From the NCBI GenBank assembly GCA_023415775.1, contig JAEZJM010000036.1:19957-83956 (forward strand): DNA of 64,000 nucleotides. The letters run 5' to 3'. This document shows, piece after piece, positions 8,611 to 17,514 of the stretch. Under the pieces are notes generated by a model. The model was not told where the DNA came from. It did no database searches and saw only the letters and a program-made list of their open reading frames with translations. Origin of the DNA: Bacillota bacterium (GTDB lineage Bacteria; Bacillota; Negativicutes; Sporomusales; UBA7701). Position 1 is the first letter of the stretch. Every line of letters begins with the position of its first letter. The position numbers and the translations under genes were made by a program.

Positions 8611-9883
8611 CAACGCCAAATCGGTATTCCGCCTCGGCCTCTTCCGTGAATTCCCCACCCTCATGCACTACCGCGACTTCGGCGGCTACCAGGCCCTCGC
8701 CAAAGCCCTGACCGGCAGCCCCGAGGCGGTCATCGGCGAAATAGACGCCGCCGGTCTGCGCGGCCGCGGCGGCGCCGCGTTCCCCGCCGCCGCCAAGCTG
8801 CAGATGATCCGGGACAACCCGCCCGGCGACCGCTACGTCATCTGCAACGCCGACGAAGGCGAACCAGGCACCTTCAAAGACCGCTTCATCATGACCCACA
8901 TCCCTTTTCAGCTCCTTGAGGGCATGACCATCGCCGCCTACGCCGTCGCCGCCGCGCAAGGCTTCATCTATATCCGCCACGAATACCCCGAAGCCCAGGA
9001 AACCATGCGCCGCGCTATCGCCGCCGCCCGGGCCGCCGGCCTGCTGGGCGGAGACATCCTCGGCAGCGGCTTCTCGTTCGACGTCGAAATATTCTCCGGC
9101 GCCGGCAGCTACCTGTGCGGCGAAGAAACCGCGCTGCTGTCCTCCATCGAAGGCAAAAAAGGCCGTCCCCGCCTCAAACCGCCCTACCCGACGCAGAGCG
9201 GCCTGTGGGGCAAACCCACTCTCATCAACAACGTCGAGACACTGGCCAACATCCCGCCCATCGTCGACCGCGGCGCCGACTGGTACCGCGCCCTCGGCAC
9301 CGCCGACAGCCACGGCACCAAGCTCATCTCCCTGTCGGGCGACGTCGCCCGCCGCGGCCTCTACGAAGTACCCTTCGGCACCACCTTCCGCGAAATCATC
9401 GACAACTACGGCGGCGGCATCAAGCAGGGGCGTCTCAAAGCCGTCAACATCGGCGGCGCTTCCGGCGTCGTCGTGCCGCCGTGGGAGCTCGACTGCCCGC
9501 TGGAATACAGCGCCTGCCGTCAGCGCGGCATCACCATCGGCTCCGGCGCGGTATTCGTCATGGACGACAGCCGCTCCATCCTCGAAAACGTCCGCAACCG
9601 GGTCGATTTCTTCCTCCACGAAAGCTGCGGCAAATGCACCCCCTGCCGCGAAGGCCTCCGCCAGGCAGGGCGGATAATCCACAACCTGCTGGCCGGCGCC
9701 GCCGCCCTCGCCGACATCGACAACCTCGAGCGCTACACCCGCACCATGCAGAACGCCGCTTTCTGCGGCCTCGGGCAGGCCGCCGGCAACAGCCTCAGCT
9801 CCTCGCTAAAATACTTCCGCGGCGAATACGAAGCCCTATGCCGCGACCGCGACCAAGCCGCACCCAAGGAGGCGACAGCATGA
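8594..9883 (+). CDS. hydB: Electron-bifurcating [FeFe] hydrogenase, beta subunit (NuoF-like, FMN/NADH)
   Basis: A 429-residue NuoF-type flavoprotein. The FMN site GLRGRGGAAFPAAAK is near residues 55-70, the NADH-binding GAGSYLCGEETALLSS follows at about 170-185, and the [4Fe-4S] ligands SCGKCTPCREG plus FCGLG are in the C-terminal part. It lacks the extra N-terminal thioredoxin-like domain and C-terminal ferredoxin domain of the longer HydB forms, which are about 600 residues. A TTG start is chosen because GGGAGGAGGAG lies just upstream. It overlaps hydC by 17 bases and hydA by 4. Confidence 0.92.
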   Translation: MGTPLDNAKSVFRLGLFREFPTLMHYRDFGGYQALAKALTGSPEAVIGEIDAAGLRGRGGAAFPAAAKLQMIRDNPPGDRYVICNADEGEPGTFKDRFIMTHIPFQLLEGMTIAAYAVAAAQGFIYIRHEYPEAQETMRRAIAAARAAGLLGGDILGSGFSFDVEIFSGAGSYLCGEETALLSSIEGKKGRPRLKPPYPTQSGLWGKPTLINNVETLANIPPIVDRGADWYRALGTADSHGTKLISLSGDVARRGLYEVPFGTTFREIIDNYGGGIKQGRLKAVNIGGASGVVVPPWELDCPLEYSACRQRGITIGSGAVFVMDDSRSILENVRNRVDFFLHESCGKCTPCREGLRQAGRIIHNLLAGAAALADIDNLERYTRTMQNAAFCGLGQAAGNSLSSSLKYFRGEYEALCRDRDQAAPKEATA

Positions 9884-11619
9884 CCGACACCGTGAATTTT
9901 CACCTCAACGGACAGGAAGTCGCCGTGCCCGCCGGGCTCACCATCCTCGAGGCGGCAAACCTGCACGGCGTCAAAATACCCACTCTCTGCCACCATCCCG
10001 ACCAGCGGGTAAAAGCCAACTGCCGCGTGTGCGTCGTCGAAATCGAAGGCCGGACCAACCTTGCCGCCTCCTGCGCCACCGCCGTCACCGCCGGCATGAA
10101 GGTCAGGACAAACTCGCCCCGTATCCGCGAGACCGTCCAGACCATCCTCGAACTCATCTTCGCCAACCACCCCCAGGAATGCCTCACCTGCATCCGCAAC
10201 GGCAACTGCGAGCTCCGCCGCCTGGCGGCCGACTACGGCATCCGCGAAGTCAAGGGCGAAATGGCCGCTGGCGCCCTGCCGCTCGACACCTCCACACCCT
10301 CGATCGTCCGCAACCCCAACAAATGCATCAAATGCGGCCGCTGCGCCGAAGTCTGCCACCATGTCCAGGAAACCGGCATCCTCTACAGCCATTTCCGCAG
10401 CGTCGACGTCCAGGTGGCCCCCGAATACGGCAAATCCCTCAGCGACGTCGCCTGCGTCCTGTGCGGCCAGTGCGCCGCCGTCTGCCCGGTCGGCGCCATC
10501 CACGAAAAAGACGACATCGCCCGCGTCTGGGCCGCCCTCGACGACCCCGCCAAGCACGTCGTCGTCCAGGTCGCGCCGGCGGTCAGAGTCTCGATCGCCG
10601 AGGAATTCGGCCAGCAGCCGGGCACGATCGCCACCGGCCGCCTCGTAGCCGCGCTGCGCAAACTCGGCTTCGACCGCGTCTTCGACACAGATTTCACCGC
10701 CGACCTCACCATCATGGAAGAAGGCCATGAACTCCTCCAGCGCCTCAAAAGCGGCGGCGCCCTGCCGCTTATCACCTCCTGCAGCCCGGGCTGGGTCAAA
10801 TACATCGAGCACAGCTACCCCGAACTTCTGCCCCACGTCTCCACCTGCAAATCACCCCAGCAGATGTTCGGCGCCCTCGCCAAAACCTACTACGCCAACA
10901 GGGCCGGCATCGACCCCGCCGACATCTTCGTTGTCTCGATAATGCCCTGCACCGCCAAAAAATTCGAAAGCGAGCGGCCGGAGATGAACAGCAGCGGTTA
11001 TCAGGACGTCGACGCCGTCCTCACCACCCGCGAGCTCGGACGCATCCTCAAACAGGCCGGAATCGACTTTGCCGCCCTCCAAGACAGCGACTTCGACGAC
11101 CCGCTCGGCATCTCCACCGGCGCCGCCGCCATCTTCGGCGTCACCGGCGGCGTCATGGAAGCCGCCCTGCGCACCGTCTACGAAGTTGTCACCGGCCGGG
11201 AGCTCGAAAACCTCGAATTCAACGCCGTCCGCGGCCTCCAGGGTATCAAAGAGGCCACCGTCGACCTCGCCGGCGCCCCCGTCAAGGTCGCCGTCGCCCA
11301 CGGCCTCGGCAACGCCCGCCGCATCATGGACCTCCTCCGCGCCGGCCTGGCCGACTACACCTTCATCGAAATCATGTGCTGTCCCGGCGGCTGCATCGGC
11401 GGCGGCGGCCAGCCCTACGGCACCACCGACGCCGTCCGCCGCCAGCGCATCGAAGCCGCCTACCGCGTCGACGCCGGTCTGGCTTTACGCAAATCGCACC
11501 ATAACCCGGCAGTCGCCAAACTCTATGCAGAATTCCTCCGCCAGCCGCTCAGCGAAGTGTCCCATCGCCTGCTGCATACGAAGTACCGCAACCGCAGCCT
11601 GTATAAGCTCAAAGGCTAG
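9880..11619 (+). CDS. hydA: [FeFe] hydrogenase catalytic subunit (NuoG-like N-terminus plus H-cluster domain)
   Basis: A 579-residue catalytic subunit. From the N-terminus there is a [2Fe-2S] domain (C...CRVC...SCAT), a His-Cys cluster (HPQECLTCIRNGNC), two [4Fe-4S] sites (CIKCGRCAEVC and CVLCGQCAAVC), and the H-cluster domain with motifs TSCSPGWVKYIEH, MPCTAKKFE and MCCPGGCIGGGGQP. The C-terminal small-subunit helix region (HHNPAVAKLYAEFL) is fused. The last H-cluster motif carries a second cysteine where most relatives have alanine. The frame is open much further upstream inside hydB, but the ATG at 9880 with AAGGAGGCG is the credible start. Confidence 0.95.
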   Translation: MTDTVNFHLNGQEVAVPAGLTILEAANLHGVKIPTLCHHPDQRVKANCRVCVVEIEGRTNLAASCATAVTAGMKVRTNSPRIRETVQTILELIFANHPQECLTCIRNGNCELRRLAADYGIREVKGEMAAGALPLDTSTPSIVRNPNKCIKCGRCAEVCHHVQETGILYSHFRSVDVQVAPEYGKSLSDVACVLCGQCAAVCPVGAIHEKDDIARVWAALDDPAKHVVVQVAPAVRVSIAEEFGQQPGTIATGRLVAALRKLGFDRVFDTDFTADLTIMEEGHELLQRLKSGGALPLITSCSPGWVKYIEHSYPELLPHVSTCKSPQQMFGALAKTYYANRAGIDPADIFVVSIMPCTAKKFESERPEMNSSGYQDVDAVLTTRELGRILKQAGIDFAALQDSDFDDPLGISTGAAAIFGVTGGVMEAALRTVYEVVTGRELENLEFNAVRGLQGIKEATVDLAGAPVKVAVAHGLGNARRIMDLLRAGLADYTFIEIMCCPGGCIGGGGQPYGTTDAVRRQRIEAAYRVDAGLALRKSHHNPAVAKLYAEFLRQPLSEVSHRLLHTKYRNRSLYKLKG

Positions 11620-11624
11620 AACGG

Positions 11625-11759
11625 GGCAGGCCGTTGATAGCCCCCCATCTGCGTCGCACCCGCAAGGGGCAGGCCGCCCCTCTAACCGCTAAAGCGCTAA
11701 GAGGGGCGCTCTTGTTCCGCCAAGCACCTGGGGGCTCTGAACGGCCTGCTCGCCAGTGC
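11625..11759. repeat. Dispersed long-hairpin element, copy B (type II)
   Basis: Outer arms GGCAGGCCGTT and complement, starting 6 bases after the hydA stop. The next segment (AGCCCCCA left, its complement right) differs from copy A but is still paired. In place of the GTACGC tip it carries a different inner hairpin, CCCCTCT... / ...AGAGGGG around an AACCGCTAAAGCG core, preceded by CGTCGCACCCGCAAGGGG. That module is shared only with copy D. Confidence 0.85.
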
Positions 11760-11797
11760 ATACCAAAACCCCGGCGCCGCGCCGGGGTTTTGGTATA
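11760..11797. terminator. Long GC-rich hairpin, terminator-like
   Basis: A near-perfect palindrome of about 18 bp per arm (ATACCAAAACCCCGGCGC and complement) directly after repeat copy B. There is no long T-run, but the arm ends in TTTTGG. It probably ends the hydrogenase transcript. Confidence 0.6.
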
Positions 11798-11973
11798 CCC
11801 GAATTCTGACCCGAAATAGGACCTTAGCCTCAATTTATAGATTATTTCCAATATAGCACAATATTTAGTAGGATTTTCCGTTTTTACCGGGAATTATACA
11901 CAAATGGGACTTAACAATTCGTTGTTATGTTCCGATATAAGTTTTGGGGAACCAGTTTCAGGATGGTGTACAG

Positions 11974-13020
11974 ATGTACGACGACAGAGCGGCCGGCATT
12001 GCCGGCAGCGCGGAATCCATCCAAATACTGGCGCGCCGGGCGAGCATCGCCTTCGCCGCTTTCAGCGGCCTCAGCGCCTGGTACCTACAGTCATCCGCAT
12101 GGGAGTTGGCGGCCGGCCTTGCGGCAGCCTACGCTCTATATTGCTTTACCCTCTGCCGGCGCAAAGCGCCTCCCGGCGTCGGCGAGTTTTTCCTCAGCGT
12201 CGCCCTCTGCGCCGGCCTTACCCTCGTCCAGGCCGGCTACAGCGATATCCTCTACCCCCTGCTGCTTCTCAGGATGGCTCTCAGGGCCGGCCGCCGCCGG
12301 GCCGTCAGGATAGCGCTCATCATCGCCGCCGTCCAGCTCGGCGCCACCGCCGCCTTCACCGCCGCCTTCACCCCCGCTGCCATAGCCGGGATGCTCTTCA
12401 ACATTCTCACCGCCGCCGTCGTCACCTACGCCGCCGTTTACATCGACGCACTCATCACCAGACAGGCCAGCGACGACAAACAGATGCTCGAACTCATCAG
12501 GCAGAACGACCGCAACTATCGCATGGCCCTCACCGACGCCCTCACCGGCCTCTACAACCACCGCGCCTACAAAGAGCGGATCGACGGCCTGTCCCAGTAC
12601 GTCCTCCTCGTCATCGACATCGACCACTTCAAAAAACTCAACGACACCCACGGCCACCTCATCGGCGACAAAGTGCTGGTCGCCCTCGGCAACATCATCA
12701 AAGTAAGCGTGCGCAGCGGCGATCTCGCCTTCCGCTACGGCGGCGAGGAATTCGTCGTCGTCCTGCCCGGCACCACCGCCCAGGTGGGGCTGAAAATCGC
12801 CGAACGGCTTCGTGCCAAGGTAGCCGAATGGGCCTTCGAAGGCGAAAAAGGCCGCATCCCGGTCACTGTCAGCATCGGTCTGTCCGTGAAAAAGCCGGGG
12901 ATGAACAGCCAGGTAATCTTCGAGCAGGCCGATCGCGCCCTCTATCGCGCCAAACAGCTCGGCCGCAACAACATCCAGTCCTACCTCAAGCCCGAAGTGG
13001 CGGTAAAATACGGCATGTAG
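11974..13020 (+). CDS. Membrane-bound diguanylate cyclase (GGDEF)
   Basis: A 348-residue protein. The first half (about residues 25-175) holds several hydrophobic helices. The C-terminal half is a GGDEF domain from LTDALTGLYNHRAY to the end. The active-site motif is RYGGEEF, and RSGD five residues before it matches the RxxD inhibitory site, so a product-inhibited cyclase making c-di-GMP from two GTP is predicted. Upstream in-frame starts exist (TTG 11944), but the ATG at 11974 has CAGGATGGTG at suitable distance. The Crp/Fnr gene follows 13 bases later, suggesting co-transcription. The input signal is unknown. Confidence 0.85.
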   Translation: MYDDRAAGIAGSAESIQILARRASIAFAAFSGLSAWYLQSSAWELAAGLAAAYALYCFTLCRRKAPPGVGEFFLSVALCAGLTLVQAGYSDILYPLLLLRMALRAGRRRAVRIALIIAAVQLGATAAFTAAFTPAAIAGMLFNILTAAVVTYAAVYIDALITRQASDDKQMLELIRQNDRNYRMALTDALTGLYNHRAYKERIDGLSQYVLLVIDIDHFKKLNDTHGHLIGDKVLVALGNIIKVSVRSGDLAFRYGGEEFVVVLPGTTAQVGLKIAERLRAKVAEWAFEGEKGRIPVTVSIGLSVKKPGMNSQVIFEQADRALYRAKQLGRNNIQSYLKPEVAVKYGM

Positions 13021-13033
13021 CGGGGGGGATACC

Positions 13034-13717
13034 GTGAAGAACGTACAATACCTCAGAAGAATCCCCGTTTTCGCCGACCTCCCCGACGAAGCCCTGCTGA
13101 CCATCCACCAGTACACCATCGAAAGGGTGTACCGCCGCGGAACGGTCATTTTTTTCGAAGGCGACAGCGGCGAAGGCTTCCACTACGTCAAAAGCGGCAA
13201 AGTCAAAATCGTCAAAGCCACCGGCGACGGGCGCGAGCATATCATCAAAATCCTCACCCCCGGCGACCTCTTCGCCGAGGTGCTGCTCTTCAACAACCAG
13301 CCCTACCCGGCCACCGCGATAGCCGCCGAGGAAGCCTGCATCGGCATCATCAAAAACAGCGACCTCGAGCGCCTTGTCCTTGGCAACAACAAGCTCGCCC
13401 TCCAGCTTATCAAAGCCCTGAGCCAGCGCCTGCTCTACGCCCAGCAGAAGATCAAAAACCTCGCCCTCGGCGACGTTTTGGCCCGCACCGCCGAAACGCT
13501 CCTCCGCCTCGGCGGCGAGCACGGCCGCCAAGACGAAAATGGCGTCATCGTCATCGCCATCGACCTCTCCCGTCAGGAACTCGCCAACCTCGTCGGCACC
13601 ACCCGCGAAACCGTCACCCGCACCCTGAGCGCGCTCAGAAAAGACAAGATCATCGACTTCGTCGGCGACAAAATGGTGATCCTGAAACCGGACAGACTCA
13701 AAAGCTACATCGAATAG
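13034..13717 (+). CDS. Crp/Fnr family transcriptional regulator
   Basis: A 227-residue regulator with an N-terminal cyclic-nucleotide-binding fold (GTVIFFEGDSGEGFHYVKSG, about residues 37-56) and a C-terminal winged helix (SRQELANLVGTTRETVTRTL, the recognition-helix region). It has no N-terminal cysteine cluster of the Fnr type, so oxygen sensing through an Fe-S centre is not supported and the effector is unknown. GTG start after a G-rich ribosome site. It sits downstream of a diguanylate cyclase and near the hydrogenase operon, but no matching palindrome was seen at the hydrogenase promoter. Confidence 0.88.
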   Translation: MKNVQYLRRIPVFADLPDEALLTIHQYTIERVYRRGTVIFFEGDSGEGFHYVKSGKVKIVKATGDGREHIIKILTPGDLFAEVLLFNNQPYPATAIAAEEACIGIIKNSDLERLVLGNNKLALQLIKALSQRLLYAQQKIKNLALGDVLARTAETLLRLGGEHGRQDENGVIVIAIDLSRQELANLVGTTRETVTRTLSALRKDKIIDFVGDKMVILKPDRLKSYIE

Positions 13718-13718
13718 T

Positions 13719-13840
13719 CGACCGTTGATAAGCGCCCATCTGCGGCGTTGCTCCTCGGCTGCCATCCTCAGCGTACGTTCGTGTACGCTTCCGGTGTCAG
13801 CCTTCGGCGCGCCTTGCATCTGGGCACTTCTGAACGGCCT
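13719..13840. repeat. Dispersed long-hairpin element, copy C (type I)
   Basis: Begins 2 bases after the Crp-family stop. The outer arm CCGTT pairs with AACGG. The variable segment AAGCGCCCA pairs with the right-hand partner of AAGTGCCCA. CATCTGCGGCGTTGCTCCTC, a GCGTAC/GTACGC tip and GCGCCTTGCATCTGG follow in order. The inner arm uses GGCTG/CAGCC instead of the AAAGCGC/GCGCTTT of copy A. Confidence 0.8.
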
Positions 13841-13872
13841 CTCGTAATTACAGGAAAAGCTGGCATAACAAA

Positions 13873-13900
13873 GGCGGGGGCTACAGCCCCCGCCACTTTT
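13873..13900. terminator. Bidirectional terminator between convergent genes
   Basis: GGCGGGGGC / GCCCCCGCC stem with a short loop, followed by CACTTTTATGCTTTT on the plus strand. It separates the Crp-family gene (and repeat copy C) from the convergent FtsA-like gene. Confidence 0.65.
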
Positions 13901-16031
13901 ATGCTTTTCCGACCGCCACTTCCACCTTGTCGCCGTTCTTCACCGGCGTCGTGAACTCAGCCGCCTCCCCGTTGACCATGATGCCCACCCTGCTGCCGGA
14001 CGGCAGCGACCGGGGATCGAACTCCGCGGCCAGCAGAACATCGCTCACCATCGGATGAATTTCGTAACTCTTATAGTCCACATAGCTTCCCGGCCGCACG
14101 GTATCGGCCGCCGCCGCCGGCTTGCCGGCCACCGTGAACGACCAGCGGCGGAGCGGCACGCGGCACTTGCCGCCGTTGAACAGCACGATATACGCGTCCT
14201 CCGTCTCCTCGTCGAAGCCGAGCAGCTCGGCGAGAGTGGGAGAGGCGACCGGCACAGTAACGATAATGTCGTTATCGTTCACCGGCGCCGCGGGTCCGCA
14301 GCGCACCCCGTTAAGCATATACTCCGGCCAGCGCACGAACGTCCGCTCGCTGCCGTTCACGATAAAGCGGTATTCCCGCGCATCGGTGGGGCGGCCGGCC
14401 AAATTCAGCAACTCAGTCAGCGTCGCCGGCTGGCGGCAGACCACCTGGTCGCGGTCCGCCAGCTTCGTGGCGGCGGTCGCCGCTTTGCCGTTGACGGTGA
14501 CCAGCGGCCCCACCGTAACAAGCTCGTTGTCGATAATGACCGTAAAAGGAGTAGGCACAGGGATAAGCTCGCCGACAGAGGGGTGGGGGCTGCTGCCGTC
14601 CTTGCCCTTTTCCACCTTGAGGACAGCCCCTTCGCTCAGGCTATCGCCAAAGGAAGCCTCCGCGCCGTTGAGCAGGATATAGCCCGGCTGGCCGAGGCTG
14701 CCGGGGAGGAACCGCTTCTGGCCGTTGATCGTAACCGTAAAACCCATTCCCGGACGGCCGTGCAGGCTGCGCACATCGATGCCGGCCACCAGCAGGGCGT
14801 CGGCCACCGCCAGCCTGCCGAGATTGAAGAGGCGCAGGGGCCGGTCGTTGAGCGTCACCTGTACAAAAGTCAGCGAGCGGCCGCCGGCCAGCTTGAGGAT
14901 GCCGAGCGGCGTCACCCCGTCGGGGGCGACGAGCGCGGCCGGGATGTCCAGGAGATTGTCGACCGCGTCCGGGCGGCGGATCGCCACCCGTGAGGCCGCG
15001 ATATCCAGAGCCGCGGCCAGCGTTTCCGGCAGACCGGGCGTCAGCGAGCCGCCGCCCACCAGCAGCACCGCCTGGGGCGGGGCTGCATTCAGCGCCAGGA
15101 TCTGGGCGGCTATGGCCTTGGCCAGATCCGCCACCGCCGGCGAAATGCGTTCCACGATCTCGCCGGCGGCGAGCTTATGCGTCATACCCAGCACATCGGT
15201 GAAAGAAAGCTTCTTACGGACATCGCCCAGCTTGCGCTTCAGCATCTCCGCCACCTTGAAATCCAGCAGATATGCCTGGGAAACCGCCTCGGTGATCTCG
15301 TCGCCGGCGAACGGCACCATGCCGTAGCCGATAACCGACCCGTCGCGGGTAATGGCGACGTCGGAAGTGCCTGCGCCCACATCCACGAGCGCCAGATTGA
15401 GATGGCGCATCGTCGGTGGAATGAGGACATTTATCGCGGCGATCGGTTCGAGAGTAAGAGTGGCCATCTCCAGGCCGGCCGTCTCGATGGCCGCCTGCAG
15501 CGAATCGATGACCTGGCGCGGCAGGAAAGTCGCGATCACCTCGATTGTCGCGCTTTTGCCGCGCTGGCCGACCAGCGTCTTCATCGTCGTGCCGTCGAGG
15601 GTGAAGCGCACGACGCTGTAGCCCACGCAATAATAGCCGGTGGGGTCGGAGACCGCCTTGGTCGTCGCCAACTGGTGCTGCGCCGCCTGGATGGCCGCCA
15701 GCTCCAGCGCCCGTTCGTCGTCGCCCGTCAGGGCGCCGCGCCCGCCGCAGTCAATCTCCGCGCCGGCCCTCAGCGTGCAAAGCGCCCGGCCGGCGGCGGC
15801 CACCGACACCTTCTTCAGCTCGCCGACCTCGTCGGTGAGGCGGGCGGTGACGCTGGCCAGCACTTTGGCCACCTCGGGCACATCATGAATCTGCCCGTCC
15901 AGCATCGCGCGCGTCGTATGCTCATGTCGTTCGGCGACCAACACCCTGATGCCGGCGGCCGTCTGCTCGCCCACCAGGCCGACGACGCTGCGGGTGCCAA
16001 TATCGAGGGCAAAAAGCAGCTTCTTATCCAT
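13899..16031 (-). CDS. FtsA/PilM-like actin-fold ATPase with C-terminal beta-grasp-like repeats
   Basis: A 710-residue protein. Residues about 1-370 form an actin-like ATPase: LFALDIGTRSVVGLVGE is the phosphate-1 motif, ALVDVGAGTSDVAITRDG the phosphate-2 motif, and VLLVGGGSLTPGLPE the adenosine motif. The C-terminal 300 residues contain about five related units (a beta strand with NG or DN near its start, then a D-x-L or NGDKV turn) that resemble ThiS/ubiquitin-like folds, ending in VNGEAAEFTTPVKNGDKVEV. True FtsA is about 420 residues with a membrane amphipathic helix and sits beside ftsZ. Neither holds here, so this is a paralogue of unknown role. ATG with AAGGAGAAC upstream. Confidence 0.75.
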   Translation of the reverse strand: MDKKLLFALDIGTRSVVGLVGEQTAAGIRVLVAERHEHTTRAMLDGQIHDVPEVAKVLASVTARLTDEVGELKKVSVAAAGRALCTLRAGAEIDCGGRGALTGDDERALELAAIQAAQHQLATTKAVSDPTGYYCVGYSVVRFTLDGTTMKTLVGQRGKSATIEVIATFLPRQVIDSLQAAIETAGLEMATLTLEPIAAINVLIPPTMRHLNLALVDVGAGTSDVAITRDGSVIGYGMVPFAGDEITEAVSQAYLLDFKVAEMLKRKLGDVRKKLSFTDVLGMTHKLAAGEIVERISPAVADLAKAIAAQILALNAAPPQAVLLVGGGSLTPGLPETLAAALDIAASRVAIRRPDAVDNLLDIPAALVAPDGVTPLGILKLAGGRSLTFVQVTLNDRPLRLFNLGRLAVADALLVAGIDVRSLHGRPGMGFTVTINGQKRFLPGSLGQPGYILLNGAEASFGDSLSEGAVLKVEKGKDGSSPHPSVGELIPVPTPFTVIIDNELVTVGPLVTVNGKAATAATKLADRDQVVCRQPATLTELLNLAGRPTDAREYRFIVNGSERTFVRWPEYMLNGVRCGPAAPVNDNDIIVTVPVASPTLAELLGFDEETEDAYIVLFNGGKCRVPLRRWSFTVAGKPAAAADTVRPGSYVDYKSYEIHPMVSDVLLAAEFDPRSLPSGSRVGIMVNGEAAEFTTPVKNGDKVEVAVGKA

Positions 16032-16237
16032 AGGCCGTTCTCCTTATAAAACAAAACAGTATATTATTCTTCGCCTTTCGCGCGGGATTTCCTTTTCCCG
16101 ACCCCGCAGGCGGAAAACCCTGGTGCAATTTGTCAGAAAAATTTCGTCACCCGCGGAAGGTATAAAAGCAGCGACGGCGAATATGATAATTAGTAATAGT
16201 ACCAGGTAATATGAATTGTTAACAAGGAGGCATCGCG

Positions 16238-16423
16238 ATGCAGACCAACTGGTGCGAACACCCGGACAAAACTTGTCGGTATACCACCCTGAAATACAAC
16301 TTCGCCAGCGGAGAAGTACTTCTCAGGGTTCAGATTTGGATGTGTCCGGAGTGCGGGGTACACGGCGCCGACACCGAGATCGTCGAACCCCATCTCCCCC
16401 AAAAGCACGGCGTGGCGATTTAA
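16238..16423 (+). CDS. Small cysteine-containing protein, unknown function
   Basis: A 61-residue protein with WCEHPDKTC near the N-terminus and MCPECGVHGADTEIVEPH later. The paired cysteines and histidines could bind a metal, probably zinc, but no family is recognised. It has a good ribosome site (AACAAGGAGG, 7 bases before the ATG) and a strong terminator immediately after, so it is very likely a real monocistronic gene. The preceding 200 bases (16032-16237) are the divergent promoter region shared with the FtsA-like gene; no clear consensus promoter was picked out there. Confidence 0.7.
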   Translation: MQTNWCEHPDKTCRYTTLKYNFASGEVLLRVQIWMCPECGVHGADTEIVEPHLPQKHGVAI

Positions 16424-16435
16424 GTGGCGATTTAA

Positions 16436-16473
16436 AAGGACGAACCGGGCAACAGCCCGGTTCGTCCTTTTTC
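16436..16473 (+). terminator. Rho-independent terminator
   Basis: A 15-bp stem (AAGGACGAACCGGGC and complement) with an AACA loop and trailing T-run, just after the small cysteine protein gene. Confidence 0.9.
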
Positions 16474-16568
16474 CGCTGTGGGTATATTTGGCGGGGCCGT
16501 TCTGGTAAAATATTGTTTAGGGCTTTGTGCCCCGGTCACAGCGAAACCCACCCCGGGAGGGATAAAAC

Positions 16569-17213
16569 GTGCTAACAACGCTCACCATCAGCGAATTCAC
16601 CGCCAGGCTGGCCTCCCAAGAGCCCGCCCCCGGCGGCGGCAGCGCGGCCGCCCTGTCCGGCCTCCTTGGCGCCGGCCTGGTCGAAATGGCCATCAGCCTG
16701 ACCCGCGGCCGCAAAGAGTTCGCCGCCCACGAGGCGCTGCTCGCCGAACGGGAAGCGGCGCTCGGCCGCCTGCGCATCGACCTCCAGCTCCTCATCGACC
16801 GCGACGCAGCCGCCTTTACCGCCGTCATGTCCGCCTACGCCCTGCCGGCTGAAACCATGGCCGCGCAGGAAACCCGCGCCGCCGCCATCCAGCAGGCGAT
16901 GAAAGAAGCGGCCGAAGTGCCGCTCCTCACCGCCCGCGCCTGCCTGGCCGTGCTCCAGATCGCCGCAGAAGTGCTCGGTGCCGTCAATCCCCACGCCGTC
17001 AGCGATCTCACCGTCGGCGTCCTCTCCTGCCACGCCGGCCTCATGGGCGCGCTTTTAAACGTCGCCGTCAACCTGCCCGAGCTTACGGACCAAACATTGG
17101 TGCACGCACTCCGCGAGCAGTCGCGGCTTCTCCGCGTCCGCGCCGCCGAACTCGCCACCGCCATCGAAGCAAAAGTTTACAGCGACCCCGCCTTCGCCGT
17201 CATGCGGGAATAG
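16569..17213 (+). CDS. fchA: Methenyltetrahydrofolate cyclohydrolase / formiminotransferase-cyclodeaminase family
   Basis: A 214-residue all-helical protein of the FTCD C-terminal family. The signature APGGGSAAALSGLLGAGLVEM (about residues 18-38) is intact. In acetogens and purinolytic Clostridia the stand-alone protein (FchA) hydrolyses methenyl-THF to formyl-THF or deaminates formimino-THF. Which reaction applies here is not decidable from sequence. GTG start after CGGGAGGGA. The next gene starts 4 bases after its stop, so they share a transcript, but no other one-carbon gene is nearby. Confidence 0.8.
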   Translation: MLTTLTISEFTARLASQEPAPGGGSAAALSGLLGAGLVEMAISLTRGRKEFAAHEALLAEREAALGRLRIDLQLLIDRDAAAFTAVMSAYALPAETMAAQETRAAAIQQAMKEAAEVPLLTARACLAVLQIAAEVLGAVNPHAVSDLTVGVLSCHAGLMGALLNVAVNLPELTDQTLVHALREQSRLLRVRAAELATAIEAKVYSDPAFAVMRE

Positions 17214-17217
17214 CGCC

Positions 17218-17514
17218 ATGGGGGTGATAATCGTCGCCCTCGCCGCCGGCGTAGCCCTCGGGGCCTGCCGCCTGCTGCCCGCCGGCTGGCTTGCCGTCCT
17301 CGGCCGGCTGATGACGGCTACCCTGTTCGTCATGCTTGCCGCCCTCGGGGCGCAGATCGGCGCCGACCGGGAACTGCTCGCCAACCTCGGACCGCTGGGC
17401 TGGCGCGCGTTCGTCATCAGCGCCCTCAGTGTCGCCGGCAGTATCGTCGCCCTCTGCCTCGCCGCCAAAAACCTCCGTCTCCCGGGCGGCCCCTCCGGAA
17501 AGGGGGGCAGCTAA
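17218..17514 (+). CDS. LysO-type exporter, N-terminal half (DUF340)
   Basis: A 98-residue membrane protein with about three helices and the segment FVMLAALGAQIGADRELLANL. It matches the first third of the LysO (YbjE) lysine exporter, which is one chain of about 300 residues in E. coli. The stop overlaps the next start by one base, and the two halves together total 296 residues, so they probably assemble as one transporter. Confidence 0.7.
   Translation: MGVIIVALAAGVALGACRLLPAGWLAVLGRLMTATLFVMLAALGAQIGADRELLANLGPLGWRAFVISALSVAGSIVALCLAAKNLRLPGGPSGKGGS

Noticed and set aside
9115..9879. Upstream extension of the hydA frame inside hydB
   Set aside because: Arg/Pro-rich shadow of hydB; the ATG at 9880 has a proper ribosome site and begins the conserved [2Fe-2S] domain.
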